Counted from the stretch's first letter, positions 51,993 through 63,494 are shown. The stretch: DNA of 64,000 bases from Streptomyces sp. SCSIO 30461 (GCF_037023745.1 NZ_CP146101.1:5324001-5388000); one strand, 5' to 3'. The notes: generated by a model from the sequence alone, not told the origin. Numbers and translations are program-made.

Positions 51993-53182
51993 CGGGCGAG
52001 CACCTCCCTGGCGAGCTGGCGATAGGCGGCGGCACCGACCGAGTTGCTGGCGTAGGTGGTGATGGGTTCGCCGGCGACCGTGGTCTCCGGGAACCGCACC
52101 GTGCGCCCGATGACCGTGTGGTAGACGTGGTCGTCAAATGCCTCGACGACACGCGCCAGCACCTCACGACTGTGGACCGTGCGCGAGTCGTACATCGTGG
52201 CGAGGATACCGTCGAGCTCCAGCTCGGGGTTGAGCCGCTCCTGCACCTTCTCGATGGTCTCCGTCAGCAGCGCGACACCGCGAAGCGCGAAGAACTCGCA
52301 TTCCAGCGGCACGATCACCTTGTGAGCTGCCGTCAGGGCGTTGACCGTGAGCAGGCCGAGCGAGGGCTGGCAGTCGATGACGATGTAGTCGTAGTCCTGC
52401 AGCAGCGGCTTCAGGGCGCGCTGGAGCGTCGACTCGCGGGCCACCTCGCTCACCAACTGCACTTCGGCGGCGGAGAGGTCGATGTTGCTCGGCAGCAGGT
52501 CCATGTTGGGCACCGCTGTCTTGAGCAGCACCTCGTCGGCGGCCATCCCCCGCTCCATGAGCAGGTTGTAGACCGTGAGGTCGAGCTCCATCGGGTTCAC
52601 GCCGAGACCGACCGACAGGGCTCCCTGCGGGTCGAAGTCGACGAGCAGGACACGCCGTCCGTACTCCGCAAGTGCCGCGCCCAGGTTGATGGTCGACGTC
52701 GTCTTGCCGACGCCGCCCTTCTGGTTGCACATCGCGATGATCTTCGCGGGGCCGTGGTCCGTCAGCGGGCCCGGGATCGGGAAGTAGGGCAGCGGCCGCC
52801 CGGTGGGGCCGATCCGCTCACGGCGCTGGCGGGCCGCGTCGGGCGCGAGCGTGGCCGCGTACTCGGGGTCGGGCTCGTATTCGGCGTCTGGGTCGTAGAA
52901 GTGCCCCTCGGGCACCTCGTCGTAGTCGGCGAAGTGGGTGGACTCTCGGCCACTCTCGTTGCCGGCCGTGGCGTTCACGTGTTGGCCGTCCATCATCTTC
53001 ATCGTGTGGGCTGTCGTCGTCGTGTGCTGGTCGGTCGCGAAGGTACGGACAGCGACGGAGCCGACAGCTTCGTGCCCGGACGCAGCACCCTGGTCCAGGG
53101 CCGGGGGCGTCCCCGCGCCCGCCTGGCGCGGTGGGTGGATTCCCGCGTGACCACCCCCGGGAGAAAATGTCGACTCATTCAC
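51977..53182 (-). CDS. ParA/Soj-family chromosome-partitioning ATPase
   Basis: A 401-residue ParA-type ATPase. A 140-residue variable N-terminus precedes the ATPase: CNQKGGVGKTTSTINLGAALAEYG (deviant Walker A, about 150-173), VLLVDFDPQGALSVGLG (Walker A-prime), YDYIVIDCQPSLGLLTVNAL (Walker B), VPLECEFFALRGVALL. GTG at 53182 with GGAGGT upstream; AGGAGGTAAG precedes by about ten bases. There is no ParB or parS beside it; its partner is the overlapping RHH-type gene. It is distinct from the oriC-proximal ParA of Streptomyces, judging from its scpAB neighbourhood. Confidence 0.93.
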   Translation of the reverse strand: MNESTFSPGGGHAGIHPPRQAGAGTPPALDQGAASGHEAVGSVAVRTFATDQHTTTTAHTMKMMDGQHVNATAGNESGRESTHFADYDEVPEGHFYDPDAEYEPDPEYAATLAPDAARQRRERIGPTGRPLPYFPIPGPLTDHGPAKIIAMCNQKGGVGKTTSTINLGAALAEYGRRVLLVDFDPQGALSVGLGVNPMELDLTVYNLLMERGMAADEVLLKTAVPNMDLLPSNIDLSAAEVQLVSEVARESTLQRALKPLLQDYDYIVIDCQPSLGLLTVNALTAAHKVIVPLECEFFALRGVALLTETIEKVQERLNPELELDGILATMYDSRTVHSREVLARVVEAFDDHVYHTVIGRTVRFPETTVAGEPITTYASNSVGAAAYRQLAREVLARCHAE

Positions 53183-53439
53183 AAGTCGTCTTACCTCCTT
53201 GGACGTGACCAGGAAACTTTATCGATAGGTCAGCGTGGCACCATGCCGACGGTTGGCGACTCTATGGCGTGTCACCGCTCCGCAGCAACACAATCCACCG
53301 GACCCGGCCCGATGTGTCGGCATCCGAACCCCTCCATGTCAAGGGTGCACGGCACCCGTCCCACCACTTCTCACAGCTGTGCGAAACCGCTGGAGCGTTG
53401 CGTTCGAGGCGAGTTGGGCGTCATCGCGGCGTGTCCGGA

Positions 53440-53486
53440 CACACATCCGGCCGAACCCTTTTCATCAAGGTCCGGCCGGATGTGTG
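53440..53486. terminator. 14-bp inverted repeat downstream of ald
   Basis: CACACATCCGGCCG (53440-53453) and CGGCCGGATGTGTG (53473-53486) pair perfectly around a 19-base loop. It is about 95 bp beyond the ald stop and 260 bp upstream of parA, so it is probably the ald terminator, though an operator for parA is possible. The rest of 53183-53579 holds no gene. Confidence 0.55.
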
Positions 53487-53579
53487 ATGTTGACGACCCG
53501 TATTGACGTATTGGTCGCTCTTGTCGCCTGCTTGGCACTCTCGGGGTCGACCGAGGCTCGGCCCCTGACCAGCTCCTGA

Positions 53580-54704
53580 TCAGCCGAGGAGGGTGCCGAG
53601 CTCCACCGACTCGAGGCCGTGCGCCTGGGCGACTTCCCTGTAAACAACCTGGCCCTCATGGACGTTGAGCCCCTTGGCCAGCGCGGGGTCGCGGCGCAGC
53701 GCCTCGACCCAGCCGTTGTTCGCGAGCGACACCACGTACGGGAGTGTGGCGTTGGTGAGCGCGTTGGTCGATGTGCTGGGCACAGCGCCAGGCATGTTGG
53801 CGACGCAGTAGAAGACCGAGCTGTGGACCATGAAGGTCGGCTCGGCGTGGGTGGTCGCACGGGAGTCCTCGAAGCAGCCGCCCTGGTCGATCGCGATGTC
53901 GACAAGGACACTTCCCGGCTTCATACGGGAGACCAGCTCGTTGGTGACCAGCTTCGGCGCCTTGGCGCCGGGGATGAGCACCGCACCGATGACGAGGTCG
54001 GCGTCGAGGACGGCCTTCTCCAGCTCGTAGGAATTGGACATGACGGCCTTGACCTTGGTACCGAAGATCCGGTCGGCCTCGCGCAGCTTGTTGATGTCGC
54101 GGTCCAGCAGGGTCACGTCGAAGCCCATGCCGACGGCGATCTGCGTGGCGTTCCAGCCGGAGACCCCGCCACCGATGACCACGACCTTGGCGGGAGTGAC
54201 ACCCGGGACCCCACCCGGCAGCACACCGCGGCCGCCCACCGGGCGCATCAGGTGGTAGGCGCCGACCTGCGGGGCGAGCCGGCCCGCCACCTCGGACATC
54301 GGGGCGAGCAGCGGCAGGGCGCGGTTGGGCAGCTCGACCGTCTCGTAGGCGATCGCGGTGGTGCCGGACTCGACGAGTGCGTCCGTGCACTCCTTGGAGG
54401 CGGCCAGGTGCAGGTAGGTGAAGAGGATCTGGCCCTTGCGGAGGCGGTGGTACTCCTCCGCGATGGGCTCCTTGACTTTCAGCACCATGTCGGCGACGGC
54501 CCAGACCTCGTCGGCGGTGGGCAGGATCTGCGCGCCTGCCGCGACGAACTCCTCGTTCGTGATCGAGGAGCCCAGACCGGCGTTCACCTCGATGACGACC
54601 TGATGGCCGTTGCGGACGAGCTCGTGCACTCCGGCGGGGGTGATGGCCACCCGGAACTCGTTGTTCTTGACCTCGCGGGGGATGCCGACCTTCACGTCGA
54701 TCAC
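53580..54704 (-). CDS. ald: alanine dehydrogenase
   Basis: A 374-residue NAD enzyme interconverting alanine and pyruvate plus ammonia. [22 protein letters not shown] (residues 4-25) and FTYLHLAAS (catalytic Lys/His region), [21 protein letters not shown], Rossmann motif [20 protein letters not shown] (about 173-192), and [20 protein letters not shown]. Length matches. GTG at 54704 with CAAGGACC upstream. Monocistronic. Alanine dehydrogenase is often induced by alanine through an Lrp/AldR-type regulator; an 11-bp palindrome upstream may be relevant. Confidence 0.96.
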   Translation of the reverse strand: MIDVKVGIPREVKNNEFRVAITPAGVHELVRNGHQVVIEVNAGLGSSITNEEFVAAGAQILPTADEVWAVADMVLKVKEPIAEEYHRLRKGQILFTYLHLAASKECTDALVESGTTAIAYETVELPNRALPLLAPMSEVAGRLAPQVGAYHLMRPVGGRGVLPGGVPGVTPAKVVVIGGGVSGWNATQIAVGMGFDVTLLDRDINKLREADRIFGTKVKAVMSNSYELEKAVLDADLVIGAVLIPGAKAPKLVTNELVSRMKPGSVLVDIAIDQGGCFEDSRATTHAEPTFMVHSSVFYCVANMPGAVPSTSTNALTNATLPYVVSLANNGWVEALRRDPALAKGLNVHEGQVVYREVAQAHGLESVELGTLLG

Positions 54705-54840
54705 GGTCCTTGGCTCAGGGGAATCTCAGGGAGATATGTCGTGCAATTCCATAGTTACCCGGATACGCACGGCGCACCGAGAGAGACCGGAGCGACGCCC
54801 GGCAGAGCCAGTCTAATGAAGGAGTTCTCGCTGTCTAGCC

Positions 54841-54851
54841 TTGCAATGCAA
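54841..54851. promoter_or_regulatory. TTGCAATGCAA palindrome upstream of ald
   Basis: A perfect odd palindrome (TTGCA-A-TGCAA) about 140 bp upstream of the ald start, in an unusually AT-rich patch. Could be a regulator site; also lies close to the 3' end of the STAND gene. Confidence 0.3.
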
Positions 54852-54869
54852 AATCTTCTGACCAGACCA

Positions 54870-57176
54870 CTACGGATTTCGCAGGCCAGCGACCTCCGTT
54901 TCCAGGAGCTGCTCCGCGGTAGAGCGATGCAGCCTGGCCGCGGCGGGATCGCCTAGTCGATCGAACGTGTCGGCCAGTCTGAGCTGGAGGGCCGCCTGCA
55001 ACCGCACGTTCCCTGCCTGACGCGCGCAGGCCACGGCCTCCTCGCAGGTGCGCAGCGCCTCCCGGGGTCTGCCCGCGTACTCCTGGACCCGTGCCACCTC
55101 GCTCAACGCCCGTGCATGACCGGAAAGATCACCGAGCCGTCGGTATCCGGCCGCCGCCGCCCGCCAACCGCGCAGTGCGTCCCCGTAGCGCCCCGCGTAG
55201 GTGTGCACGGCGCCGAGGCGTCCGTACAGCCTGGTCCCGTCGGCGAGCTCCCCCCTCGCCAGCCGCTGCGAGAGCGCGCGTCCGTACCAGTCGGCGGCCC
55301 GCTCCCAGTCCCCCAGCTCCTGGTAGGCGCCTGCCACGGATTCCATCGCCCTGCCCATGGCATAGGGGTCGTTCGCCCGTCGCCCGGCCTCCAGGGCGGA
55401 CCGGTAGCGGGCCAGAGCTGCGTCCTTGCGCCCCATCCCCGCGTCGAGGTCGGCGAGGTTCAGCAGCGCGGCGGCCTGCTCGCGATGGAGCCCACGGCGT
55501 TCGGCCATCTCCAGGACGAGCAGATGGAGCTCGTAGAGCTCGGGCGCGGCGCCCTCCGTCCCCCAGTGGGCTACCAGCGCTCTGACCAGGGCCGCGATCA
55601 GCCGTCTGGCCAGGGTGTCCAGATCCCCGTCCGCGACGGCGAGCCGCGCGGCGCCTGACAGCGCGTGGCGGCGGGCCGCCAGCCAGGACTCCGCCACTTC
55701 CGGCTCGCTGAAGCGCAGGGTGCGCGGCAGACCGGCGAGTCTGCGGCGGGCCTCGGAGCCTTCGGGTTCGGTGCTGGCACGGCAGGCGTGCAGCAGCCGT
55801 ACGGTCCGCTCCAGCATCCGGGCGCGGGCGAGCTCGATCTCGGCGGGCCGATCGCACGCGTTCATCGCCTCGCGCAGCAGCGGGACGAGGCAGCCGGGCA
55901 CCTCGTACAGTTCGTCGTCCGGCCCGTTGCCTCCGCGGGGCCCCTCCTCCTCCGGCGTACCGTCCCGCACCACCCGCAGCAGCCCCAGCGAGGCGAAGTC
56001 CGCCAGCGCGAGACCCGCGTCCGCGAACGAGCAGCCGGCCAGTGCGGAGGCCGTGTTCGGGTCCACGAGCCCGGTCGGTGCGAGTGTCAGCAGCCGCAGC
56101 ATCCGCGCAGCCGACGCCGGCAGCGATTCATGGACCAGCCGGAACGCCTTGGCCACCGGCCTGGCACCGACGGGCTGTTCGGGATCGTCCGGCAGCCCGC
56201 GCAGCCTCTTGGCCGCATCGGCAACCGAGGCATTGGGCCTGGCGGCCAGCCAGCCGCCGGCCAGCACCATCGCCGCAGGCTGGCCACCGCACTGCTCGAC
56301 CAGGGACTCAGCCGCCTGCGGGTCCACGGTGATCCGCACCTCGCCGGTGAAGCGGCCCAGCAGCTCGATCGCCGACTTCGGGTCCATGCCGCCGACGGTG
56401 CAGGGCCGTACGTCCGCGATCCCGGTGAGCGGGCCCTGGGCGACGGCGACGACCAGGCAGTCGGGGTCGTCGGGGATGAGCGGATCGACCTGCCCGGCGT
56501 CGCGGGCGTCGTCCAGCAGCAGCAGGCAGCGCCGCTCCGCGAGCGCGTCCCGGACCAGCCCGGTGAGCTCGTCCTCGTCCGCTCCGGGACGCGGGGTGAC
56601 CCCGAGTTCGCCCAGCAGGTCGCGTACGGTGCGCTCGGTGGGCACGGCGTCTCCCGCAGGCTCCGCGAGGCGGGCCCTCAGCACTCCGCCGGGGTAGTCG
56701 CCGGCCAGTTGCCTGACCAGCTCGTCGGCGAGGGTGCTGCGTCCCGAGCCGGGGCGCCCGGCGACCAGCAGCACCCTGGCACGTGGCGCCTTGCGTCCCG
56801 ATAGGGTGTCCAGACCGGCCCGTTCGATATCGGCCCTCAGCGACTTCAACTCACGCTGGCGTCCGATGAATTGCCCTCTGGCACCGCCTCCGGTCCCGCT
56901 CGCTGCCGACTCCGCCACCGGCTCCTGTTCCGATGACGCCGAGCTCCCGGGCGAAGGGCCTTCCGGCGAAGGACCGTTCACTTCCACGCCTGCTCCCTCA
57001 TGGGCCACGCTCCAGTCCGCCGCTGAACGAGCCGAACCCACCGGAGGTTCCCCGGATGGGCGCTCCGAGCGTAGATCAGCCGTCTGCCGGACTTCGGGGA
57101 GCGCTGCGGCGCGTGCGCCCGGTTCCCTCGATCGGATCAGCCGATCGTCCCACCGGGCGCCCCCGCCGGAAGTCAC
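54870..57176 (-). CDS. STAND-type NTPase with TPR repeats
   Basis: A 768-residue regulator-like protein. Disordered N-terminus of about 100 residues, then an NTPase: GQFIGRQRELKSLRADI, Walker A AGRPGSGRSTLADELV (about 138-153), Walker B CLLLLDDARDAGQVDPL (about 217-233), a winged-helix-like middle, and about six TPRs from residue 520 (AALLNLADLDAGMGRKDAALARYRSAL; AYQELGDWERAADWYGRAL). This is the AfsR/SARP-derived architecture minus the DNA-binding domain. The GTG at 57176 has no visible ribosome site and abuts a 15-bp hairpin, so the true start may be further inside. Conserved beside ald and the NUDIX gene; function unknown. Confidence 0.82.
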   Translation of the reverse strand: MTSGGGARWDDRLIRSREPGARAAALPEVRQTADLRSERPSGEPPVGSARSAADWSVAHEGAGVEVNGPSPEGPSPGSSASSEQEPVAESAASGTGGGARGQFIGRQRELKSLRADIERAGLDTLSGRKAPRARVLLVAGRPGSGRSTLADELVRQLAGDYPGGVLRARLAEPAGDAVPTERTVRDLLGELGVTPRPGADEDELTGLVRDALAERRCLLLLDDARDAGQVDPLIPDDPDCLVVAVAQGPLTGIADVRPCTVGGMDPKSAIELLGRFTGEVRITVDPQAAESLVEQCGGQPAAMVLAGGWLAARPNASVADAAKRLRGLPDDPEQPVGARPVAKAFRLVHESLPASAARMLRLLTLAPTGLVDPNTASALAGCSFADAGLALADFASLGLLRVVRDGTPEEEGPRGGNGPDDELYEVPGCLVPLLREAMNACDRPAEIELARARMLERTVRLLHACRASTEPEGSEARRRLAGLPRTLRFSEPEVAESWLAARRHALSGAARLAVADGDLDTLARRLIAALVRALVAHWGTEGAAPELYELHLLVLEMAERRGLHREQAAALLNLADLDAGMGRKDAALARYRSALEAGRRANDPYAMGRAMESVAGAYQELGDWERAADWYGRALSQRLARGELADGTRLYGRLGAVHTYAGRYGDALRGWRAAAAGYRRLGDLSGHARALSEVARVQEYAGRPREALRTCEEAVACARQAGNVRLQAALQLRLADTFDRLGDPAAARLHRSTAEQLLETEVAGLRNP

Positions 57177-57177
57177 T

Positions 57178-57225
57178 CTAAGGGCTTGCAGGGAATCAAG
57201 GCGTTGCTTTCCTGCAAGCCCTTAG
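57178..57225. terminator. hairpin between NUDIX and STAND genes
   Basis: A perfect 15-bp inverted repeat, CTAAGGGCTTGCAGG (57178-57192) and CCTGCAAGCCCTTAG (57211-57225), 18-base loop. It includes the NUDIX stop codon and ends one base before the assigned STAND start. Attenuator or terminator. Confidence 0.65.
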
Positions 57226-57854
57226 GCCTCGAACGGCCGCGCGGGCCACGGCGCCTCGGCGGGACGCAGCGCGTCCACCCCGTCGCCCGCCAGCGCGGCG
57301 GCGAGCGAGAGCACGCCCACGGCCAGGCAGTTGTTGTGCAGCTCCCCAGCGAGTACCCCGCGCACGAGTTCCTCGAGCGGCACCCGGGCCAGCTCCATGT
57401 CGGCCTCCTCGTGGGAGACCCGGAAGCGTTCGCCCTCGGCCTCGGAGAGGTCGCGGGCGAGGAAGACCCGTACCGCCTCGTCGCAGCCGCCCGGCGTGGT
57501 GTACACGTCGACCAGCACCCGCCAGTCGGCGGCCTTGACGTGCGCCTCCTCGTACAGCTCGCGCTGTGCCGCGGTCAGCGGGTTCTCCCCCGGCACATCG
57601 AGCAGGCCGGCCGGGATCTCCCACAGCTTCTGCCGCACGGGGTGCCGGTACTGGCGCAGCACCAGGACCCTGCCCGACTCGTCCAGGGCGAGCGCCGCCA
57701 CGGAGCCGGGGTGGACCTGGTAGTCGCGGCGCGCGACCGAACCGTCGGGCATGACCACGTCGTCGGTCCGAACGCTTGTCTTGTTGCCCTTGAACGGGAC
57801 CGCGGTCGCCGTGACCCGCCACTCCTCAGGGGTGTCCTTGATGGTCGTGGTCAT
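57222..57854 (-). CDS. NUDIX hydrolase, ADP-ribose pyrophosphatase-like
   Basis: A 210-residue Nudix enzyme. An N-terminal swapped-strand domain (residues 1-50) is followed by VLVLRQYRHPVRQKLWEIPAGLLD and the Nudix box GENPLTAAQRELYEEAHV, where the usual final Gly is His, then PGGCDEAVRVFLARDL. Layout fits actinobacterial ADP-ribose pyrophosphatases, which cleave ADP-ribose to AMP and ribose 5-phosphate. ATG at 57854. Downstream of pyrG. Confidence 0.88.
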   Translation of the reverse strand: MTTTIKDTPEEWRVTATAVPFKGNKTSVRTDDVVMPDGSVARRDYQVHPGSVAALALDESGRVLVLRQYRHPVRQKLWEIPAGLLDVPGENPLTAAQRELYEEAHVKAADWRVLVDVYTTPGGCDEAVRVFLARDLSEAEGERFRVSHEEADMELARVPLEELVRGVLAGELHNNCLAVGVLSLAAALAGDGVDALRPAEAPWPARPFEA

Positions 57855-57878
57855 ATGCCGTCCTCTCCACACACCGGA

Positions 57879-57915
57879 ACCGGGGTACGGGGCCTGTTCC
57901 GGCCCGCACCCCGGT
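57879..57915. terminator. possible terminator between pyrG and NUDIX gene
   Basis: ACCGGGGT (57879-57886) and ACCCCGGT (57908-57915) enclose further GGCC/GGCC pairing. Located in the 95-bp gap between two co-directional genes. Confidence 0.45.
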
Positions 57916-57949
57916 CCACGTTAGTTCTTCCGCCGCTGCCGGCTCTCAG

Positions 57950-59626
<1,677 letters not shown>

Positions 59627-60019
59627 GGCCAAGAGGGGGCTCCCGTGGTCGCGAGTTGTCGTGCGTACCGGCGATCCCGCTGCGGAGATCCGGAGATTTC
59701 CAGGGGTGCCGTCGCTGCGGTTCGGGGGCCGCCGTTCATGCGAGGAGCCCACCGGTCCACGGGCTACCAGGGTATCAGCGCCACAGGGAGACTGCTTCCG
59801 GCCACACGGGGCATGATGGCTCTCACGGGCCTCTCCGGGTTCACCCACCGCTCACTCGTTCGGCGGCACCGGATTGCCGGGAGCTTCGCGCGGATCAGGG
59901 GGCCGCGTCGTATTCTGCTCGGACACTTGATTCGGAATGTCGCTCCCGAGCAAGCCGGCGATTGGCACCACCTCCGCCCTTCTCCCGGAACAAGAGCTCG
60001 TCAATGACCGATTGACCGA
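59627..60019. other. intergenic region between divergent pyrG and GH15 genes
   Basis: About 390 bp with no credible gene or recognised element; must contain the pyrG promoter. ATTGACCGATTGAC just before the GH15 start (60011-60024) is a short direct repeat of GATTGAC. Confidence 0.35.
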
Positions 60020-61912
60020 TTGACACCCTTGACCGCAGCTGACACCAGCTACCAGCAGCAAGAGCACAGAGCCACGCAAGGCGGACGTGGCCGTTCGACT
60101 GGAGATCCATTGGCCGGGCGCATCGAGGATTACGCACTCATCGGGGACATGCAGACCGCTGCCCTGGTCTGCCGGGACGGCACGGTCGACTGGCTGTGCC
60201 TGCCCCGTTTCGACTCGCATGCCGTCTTCGCCGGGCTCCTCGGCACCGAGGAGCACGGCTTCTGGCGCCTCGGGCCCGCGTATCCGGGCGAAACCGAGCC
60301 CCCCGCGGCCGACCGCCGGAGATACCGGGGCGACTCGCTGATCCTGGAATCGGAGTGGGACACCCCACGCGGCACGGTCCGTGTGACGGATTTCATGCCG
60401 CCGCGTGACGGTGCGCCCCAACTGATCCGGATCGTCGAGGGTGTCAGCGGCCGTGTCCCGATGCGCTCGTCCCTGCGGATGCGGTTCAGCTACGGTCGGG
60501 TCGTGCCCTGGGTGCACAAGGTCGACAACCGTACGGTCGCCGTCGCGGGTCCCGACTCGGTCTGGCTGGACACGCCGGCGGAGACCTACGGCAAGGACCT
60601 GACGACGTACTCGGACTTCACCGTCTCCCCCGGTGACCGGATCGCCTTCACCATCAGCTGGCAGCCCTCGCACCGCGAGCCACCGGCGCTTCCCGACCCC
60701 GAGGGCTCGCTGGACGCCACCGAGGACTTCTGGCGCGAGTGGGTCGACCACTGCACGTACCACGGCCCCTACCGGGAGTCCGTCGTCCGCTCGCTGATCA
60801 CCCTGAAGGCCCTGACCTACGCCCCCACCGGCGGCATCGTCGCCGCGCCCACCACCTCCCTGCCGGAGGAGATCGGCGGGGTACGGAACTGGGACTACCG
60901 CTACACCTGGCTGCGGGACGCGGCGATCACCCTGTCGTCGCTGCTGCGCACCGGCTACCGGGAAGAGGCCCGGGCCTGGCGCGAGTGGCTGCTGCGGGCG
61001 GTCGCGGGCGACCCGGAGAACCTCCAGATCATGTACGGGATCGCGGGTGAACGCGAACTGGGCGAGGCGGAACTGGACTGGCTGCCCGGTTACGAGGGCT
61101 CCGTCCCGGTCCGGGTGGGCAACGGCGCCGCGAACCAGCTCCAGCTGGACGTCTACGGCGAGGTCACCGAGGCGCTGCATCTGGCGCATATGACCGGTCT
61201 GTCCCGCAACGACTACGCCTCCGTGCTCCAGCTGAAGCTGATCCAGTACCTGGAGGACCACTGGGACCAGCCCGACGAGGGCATCTGGGAGGTCCGCGGG
61301 CCGCGCCGCCACTTCGTGCACTCCAAGGTGATGGCGTGGGTGGCCGTGGACCGCACGATCAAGCTGATCGAGTCGGGGGACGCGGACGGGCCGCTGGAGC
61401 GCTGGCGTGAGCTGCGCGACGAGATCCACCGCGATGTCTGCGAGAAGGGCTACGACAAGGAGCGGAACACCTTCACGCAGTCCTACGGCTCCAAGGAGCT
61501 CGACGCCTCGCTGCTGCTGATCCCGCAGATGGGCTTTCTGCCACCGGACGACAAGCGCGTCATCGGCACGATCGAGGCGATCCAGCGTGAGCTCTCCACT
61601 CCGGACGGTTTCGTGCTGCGCTATCCGACGGCAGGCGACGAGGCCGGAGTCGATGGGCTCGAAGGCGACGAGGGCGCCTTTCTCGCCTGCTCGTTCTGGC
61701 TGGCCGACGACCTGGCGATGATCGGCCGGGTGGACGAGGCCCGCAGGCTCTTCGAGAAGCTGCTGTCGCTGCGCAACGACCTCGGGCTGCTCGCCGAGGA
61801 GTGGGATCCGCGGCTCCAGCGCCAGGTGGGCAACTTCCCGCAGGCCTTCAGCCATGTCCCGTTGATCGACACGGCGCTACGGCTGACCGCCTCCGGCGCG
61901 TACGGGGGCTGA
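60020..61912 (+). CDS. glycoside hydrolase family 15 protein
   Basis: A 630-residue (alpha/alpha)6 enzyme with an N-terminal beta domain. IEDYALIGDMQTAALVCRDGTVDWLCLPRFDS (about 36-67) is the classical start of bacterial GH15; RNWDYRYTWLRDAAITLSSLLRTGY (about 293-317) and the AEEWDPRLQRQVGNFPQAFSHV region near the C-terminus carry the catalytic acids. No signal peptide, so cytoplasmic glucoamylase/trehalase-like activity on trehalose or oligosaccharides. The TTG at 60020 lacks a ribosome site; TTG at 60110 with GGAGA upstream may be the true start. Confidence 0.92.
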   Translation: MTPLTAADTSYQQQEHRATQGGRGRSTGDPLAGRIEDYALIGDMQTAALVCRDGTVDWLCLPRFDSHAVFAGLLGTEEHGFWRLGPAYPGETEPPAADRRRYRGDSLILESEWDTPRGTVRVTDFMPPRDGAPQLIRIVEGVSGRVPMRSSLRMRFSYGRVVPWVHKVDNRTVAVAGPDSVWLDTPAETYGKDLTTYSDFTVSPGDRIAFTISWQPSHREPPALPDPEGSLDATEDFWREWVDHCTYHGPYRESVVRSLITLKALTYAPTGGIVAAPTTSLPEEIGGVRNWDYRYTWLRDAAITLSSLLRTGYREEARAWREWLLRAVAGDPENLQIMYGIAGERELGEAELDWLPGYEGSVPVRVGNGAANQLQLDVYGEVTEALHLAHMTGLSRNDYASVLQLKLIQYLEDHWDQPDEGIWEVRGPRRHFVHSKVMAWVAVDRTIKLIESGDADGPLERWRELRDEIHRDVCEKGYDKERNTFTQSYGSKELDASLLLIPQMGFLPPDDKRVIGTIEAIQRELSTPDGFVLRYPTAGDEAGVDGLEGDEGAFLACSFWLADDLAMIGRVDEARRLFEKLLSLRNDLGLLAEEWDPRLQRQVGNFPQAFSHVPLIDTALRLTASGAYGG

Positions 61913-61951
61913 CGGCGACGGCGCCGGTTGGTCGGCCCGCGAGCAGGCCGG

Positions 61952-61983
61952 GATGGGCGCTGCGCTTGATGGGCGCTGGGCTT
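61952..61983. repeat. 16-bp tandem duplication
   Basis: GATGGGCGCTGCGCTT followed by GATGGGCGCTGGGCTT, one mismatch, in the gap between the GH15 and oxidoreductase genes. Confidence 0.7.
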
Positions 61984-62051
61984 GATGTGCGGGGCAGGAC
62001 CGCTCATACCTACGATGAGAAGGTCCTGTCCGCGCCCCGGAAGGGGACATC

Positions 62052-63437
62052 ATGACAGCGCCCCATCCCGCAGCTGTCGCCACTCTGGACGAGCTGCGTC
62101 AGACCGTGTCGGGCGAGGTGATCGCTCCGGGCGAGTCGGCCTATGACGAGGCCCGCACACTGTTCAACGCGATGATCGACCGGCGTCCGGGGGTGATCGT
62201 CCAGTGTGAGTCCCCCGCCGACGTGGCGGCGGCGATACGCTTCGGCCGGGAGCACGATCTGGAGATCGCCGTACGCGGCGGCGGCCACAGCGTCGCAGGC
62301 CTCGGGACCACCGACGGCGGTCTGGTGGTCGACCTACGCCGGATGCATGCCGTCACGGTGGACCCGGAGAGCCGCACGGCCCGGGTCGGCGGCGGAGCCA
62401 CCATGAGCCATCTGGACCGGGCCACCGAACCGTTCGGCCTCGCCACCACCGGAGGCCGGGTTTCCACCACCGGCGTGGGCGGCTTCACCCTCGGCGGCGG
62501 ATCCGGCTGGCTTGAGCGCAAGTTCGGGCTGGCCTGCGACAATCTGGTCGCCGCGGACCTGGTGACCGCCGAAGGCACCGAGATCCATGTCGACGCCGAG
62601 GCATACCCGGAGCTGTTCTGGGCGCTGCACGGCGGCGGTGGCAACTTCGGGGTCGCCACCTCGCTGACCCTGAGGCTGCACCCGATGCCGGCCGCATCCG
62701 TCGCGATGCTGTTCTTCCCCGCCGCCCGCGGGGCGGAGATCCTCCCGGTCTACCGCGATGTGCTGACGGGCGCCCCCGACGAACTGGGCGGCGGCTTCAT
62801 CTACCTCACCGGGCCGCCCGAGGACTTCATGCCCGAGCACCTGGTGGACCGGGCCGTCGCGCTGGTGCTGCTCACCTACGCGGGCAAGGAAGCCGAGTTG
62901 CGCGGGGCGGCGGGTCCGCTGCTGGGCCTCGGGCATGAGGCGGAGCTCATCACGGAGCTTCCGTACGCCGAGCTCCAGTGCATGATCGACGACCCGCCTG
63001 GACTGCGCAACTACTGGTCGGCTGAGTACCTCGACGCCTTGCCGGCCGAAGCCGTCGACGCCTTCTGCGCCCGTGCCGAGTCGATGATCGTGCCATCGAA
63101 CTCCCAGCACATCCTGTTCCCGATGGGCGGGGCGCTCGCCCGCGACGACTCCGACTACCCGCTGCCGTGGCGGTCCGCCCAGTGGGCCGTGCATCCGTTC
63201 GGGATCTGGAGCGAAGCCGCCGACGACGAGCGGGGCAAGCAGTGGGTACGTGATGTCCGGTCCGCCGTCGAACCCTGGTCGCTCGGCATGACGTACCTCA
63301 ACTTCATCGGCCTGGAAGGCCCGGAGCGGGTGGTGGCCGGTGTCGGCGCCGCGAACTACCGGCGGCTCGCCGCGGTCAAGAAGCAGTACGACCCCGACAA
63401 CGTGTTCCACCTGAACCACAACGTGAAACCGGGCTGA
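62052..63437 (+). CDS. FAD-binding (PCMH/BBE-type) oxidoreductase
   Basis: A 461-residue flavoenzyme. The FAD domain has EIAVRGGGHSVAGLGTTDGGLVVDL (about 72-96), whose His in GGGHS is the usual covalent FAD attachment point; GGRVSTTGVGGFTLGGGSGWL follows, where bicovalent berberine-bridge enzymes have a Cys that is absent here. The C-terminal BBE tail VKKQYDPDNVFHLNHNVKPG is diagnostic. Family members oxidise alcohols, amines or sugars, often in secondary metabolism; substrate unknown. ATG at 62052; AAGGGGA upstream. Confidence 0.92.
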   Translation: MTAPHPAAVATLDELRQTVSGEVIAPGESAYDEARTLFNAMIDRRPGVIVQCESPADVAAAIRFGREHDLEIAVRGGGHSVAGLGTTDGGLVVDLRRMHAVTVDPESRTARVGGGATMSHLDRATEPFGLATTGGRVSTTGVGGFTLGGGSGWLERKFGLACDNLVAADLVTAEGTEIHVDAEAYPELFWALHGGGGNFGVATSLTLRLHPMPAASVAMLFFPAARGAEILPVYRDVLTGAPDELGGGFIYLTGPPEDFMPEHLVDRAVALVLLTYAGKEAELRGAAGPLLGLGHEAELITELPYAELQCMIDDPPGLRNYWSAEYLDALPAEAVDAFCARAESMIVPSNSQHILFPMGGALARDDSDYPLPWRSAQWAVHPFGIWSEAADDERGKQWVRDVRSAVEPWSLGMTYLNFIGLEGPERVVAGVGAANYRRLAAVKKQYDPDNVFHLNHNVKPG

Positions 63438-63494
63438 CCCACGGCCCGGCACGGCAGTTGTCCGGCAAACTTTCGCCCAGGTAGCGTCCCCGCA

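Noticed and set aside
63438..63494. An RNA gene or riboswitch between the oxidoreductase and PucR genes
   Set aside because: Only 57 bp with no stable stem or conserved motif visible.
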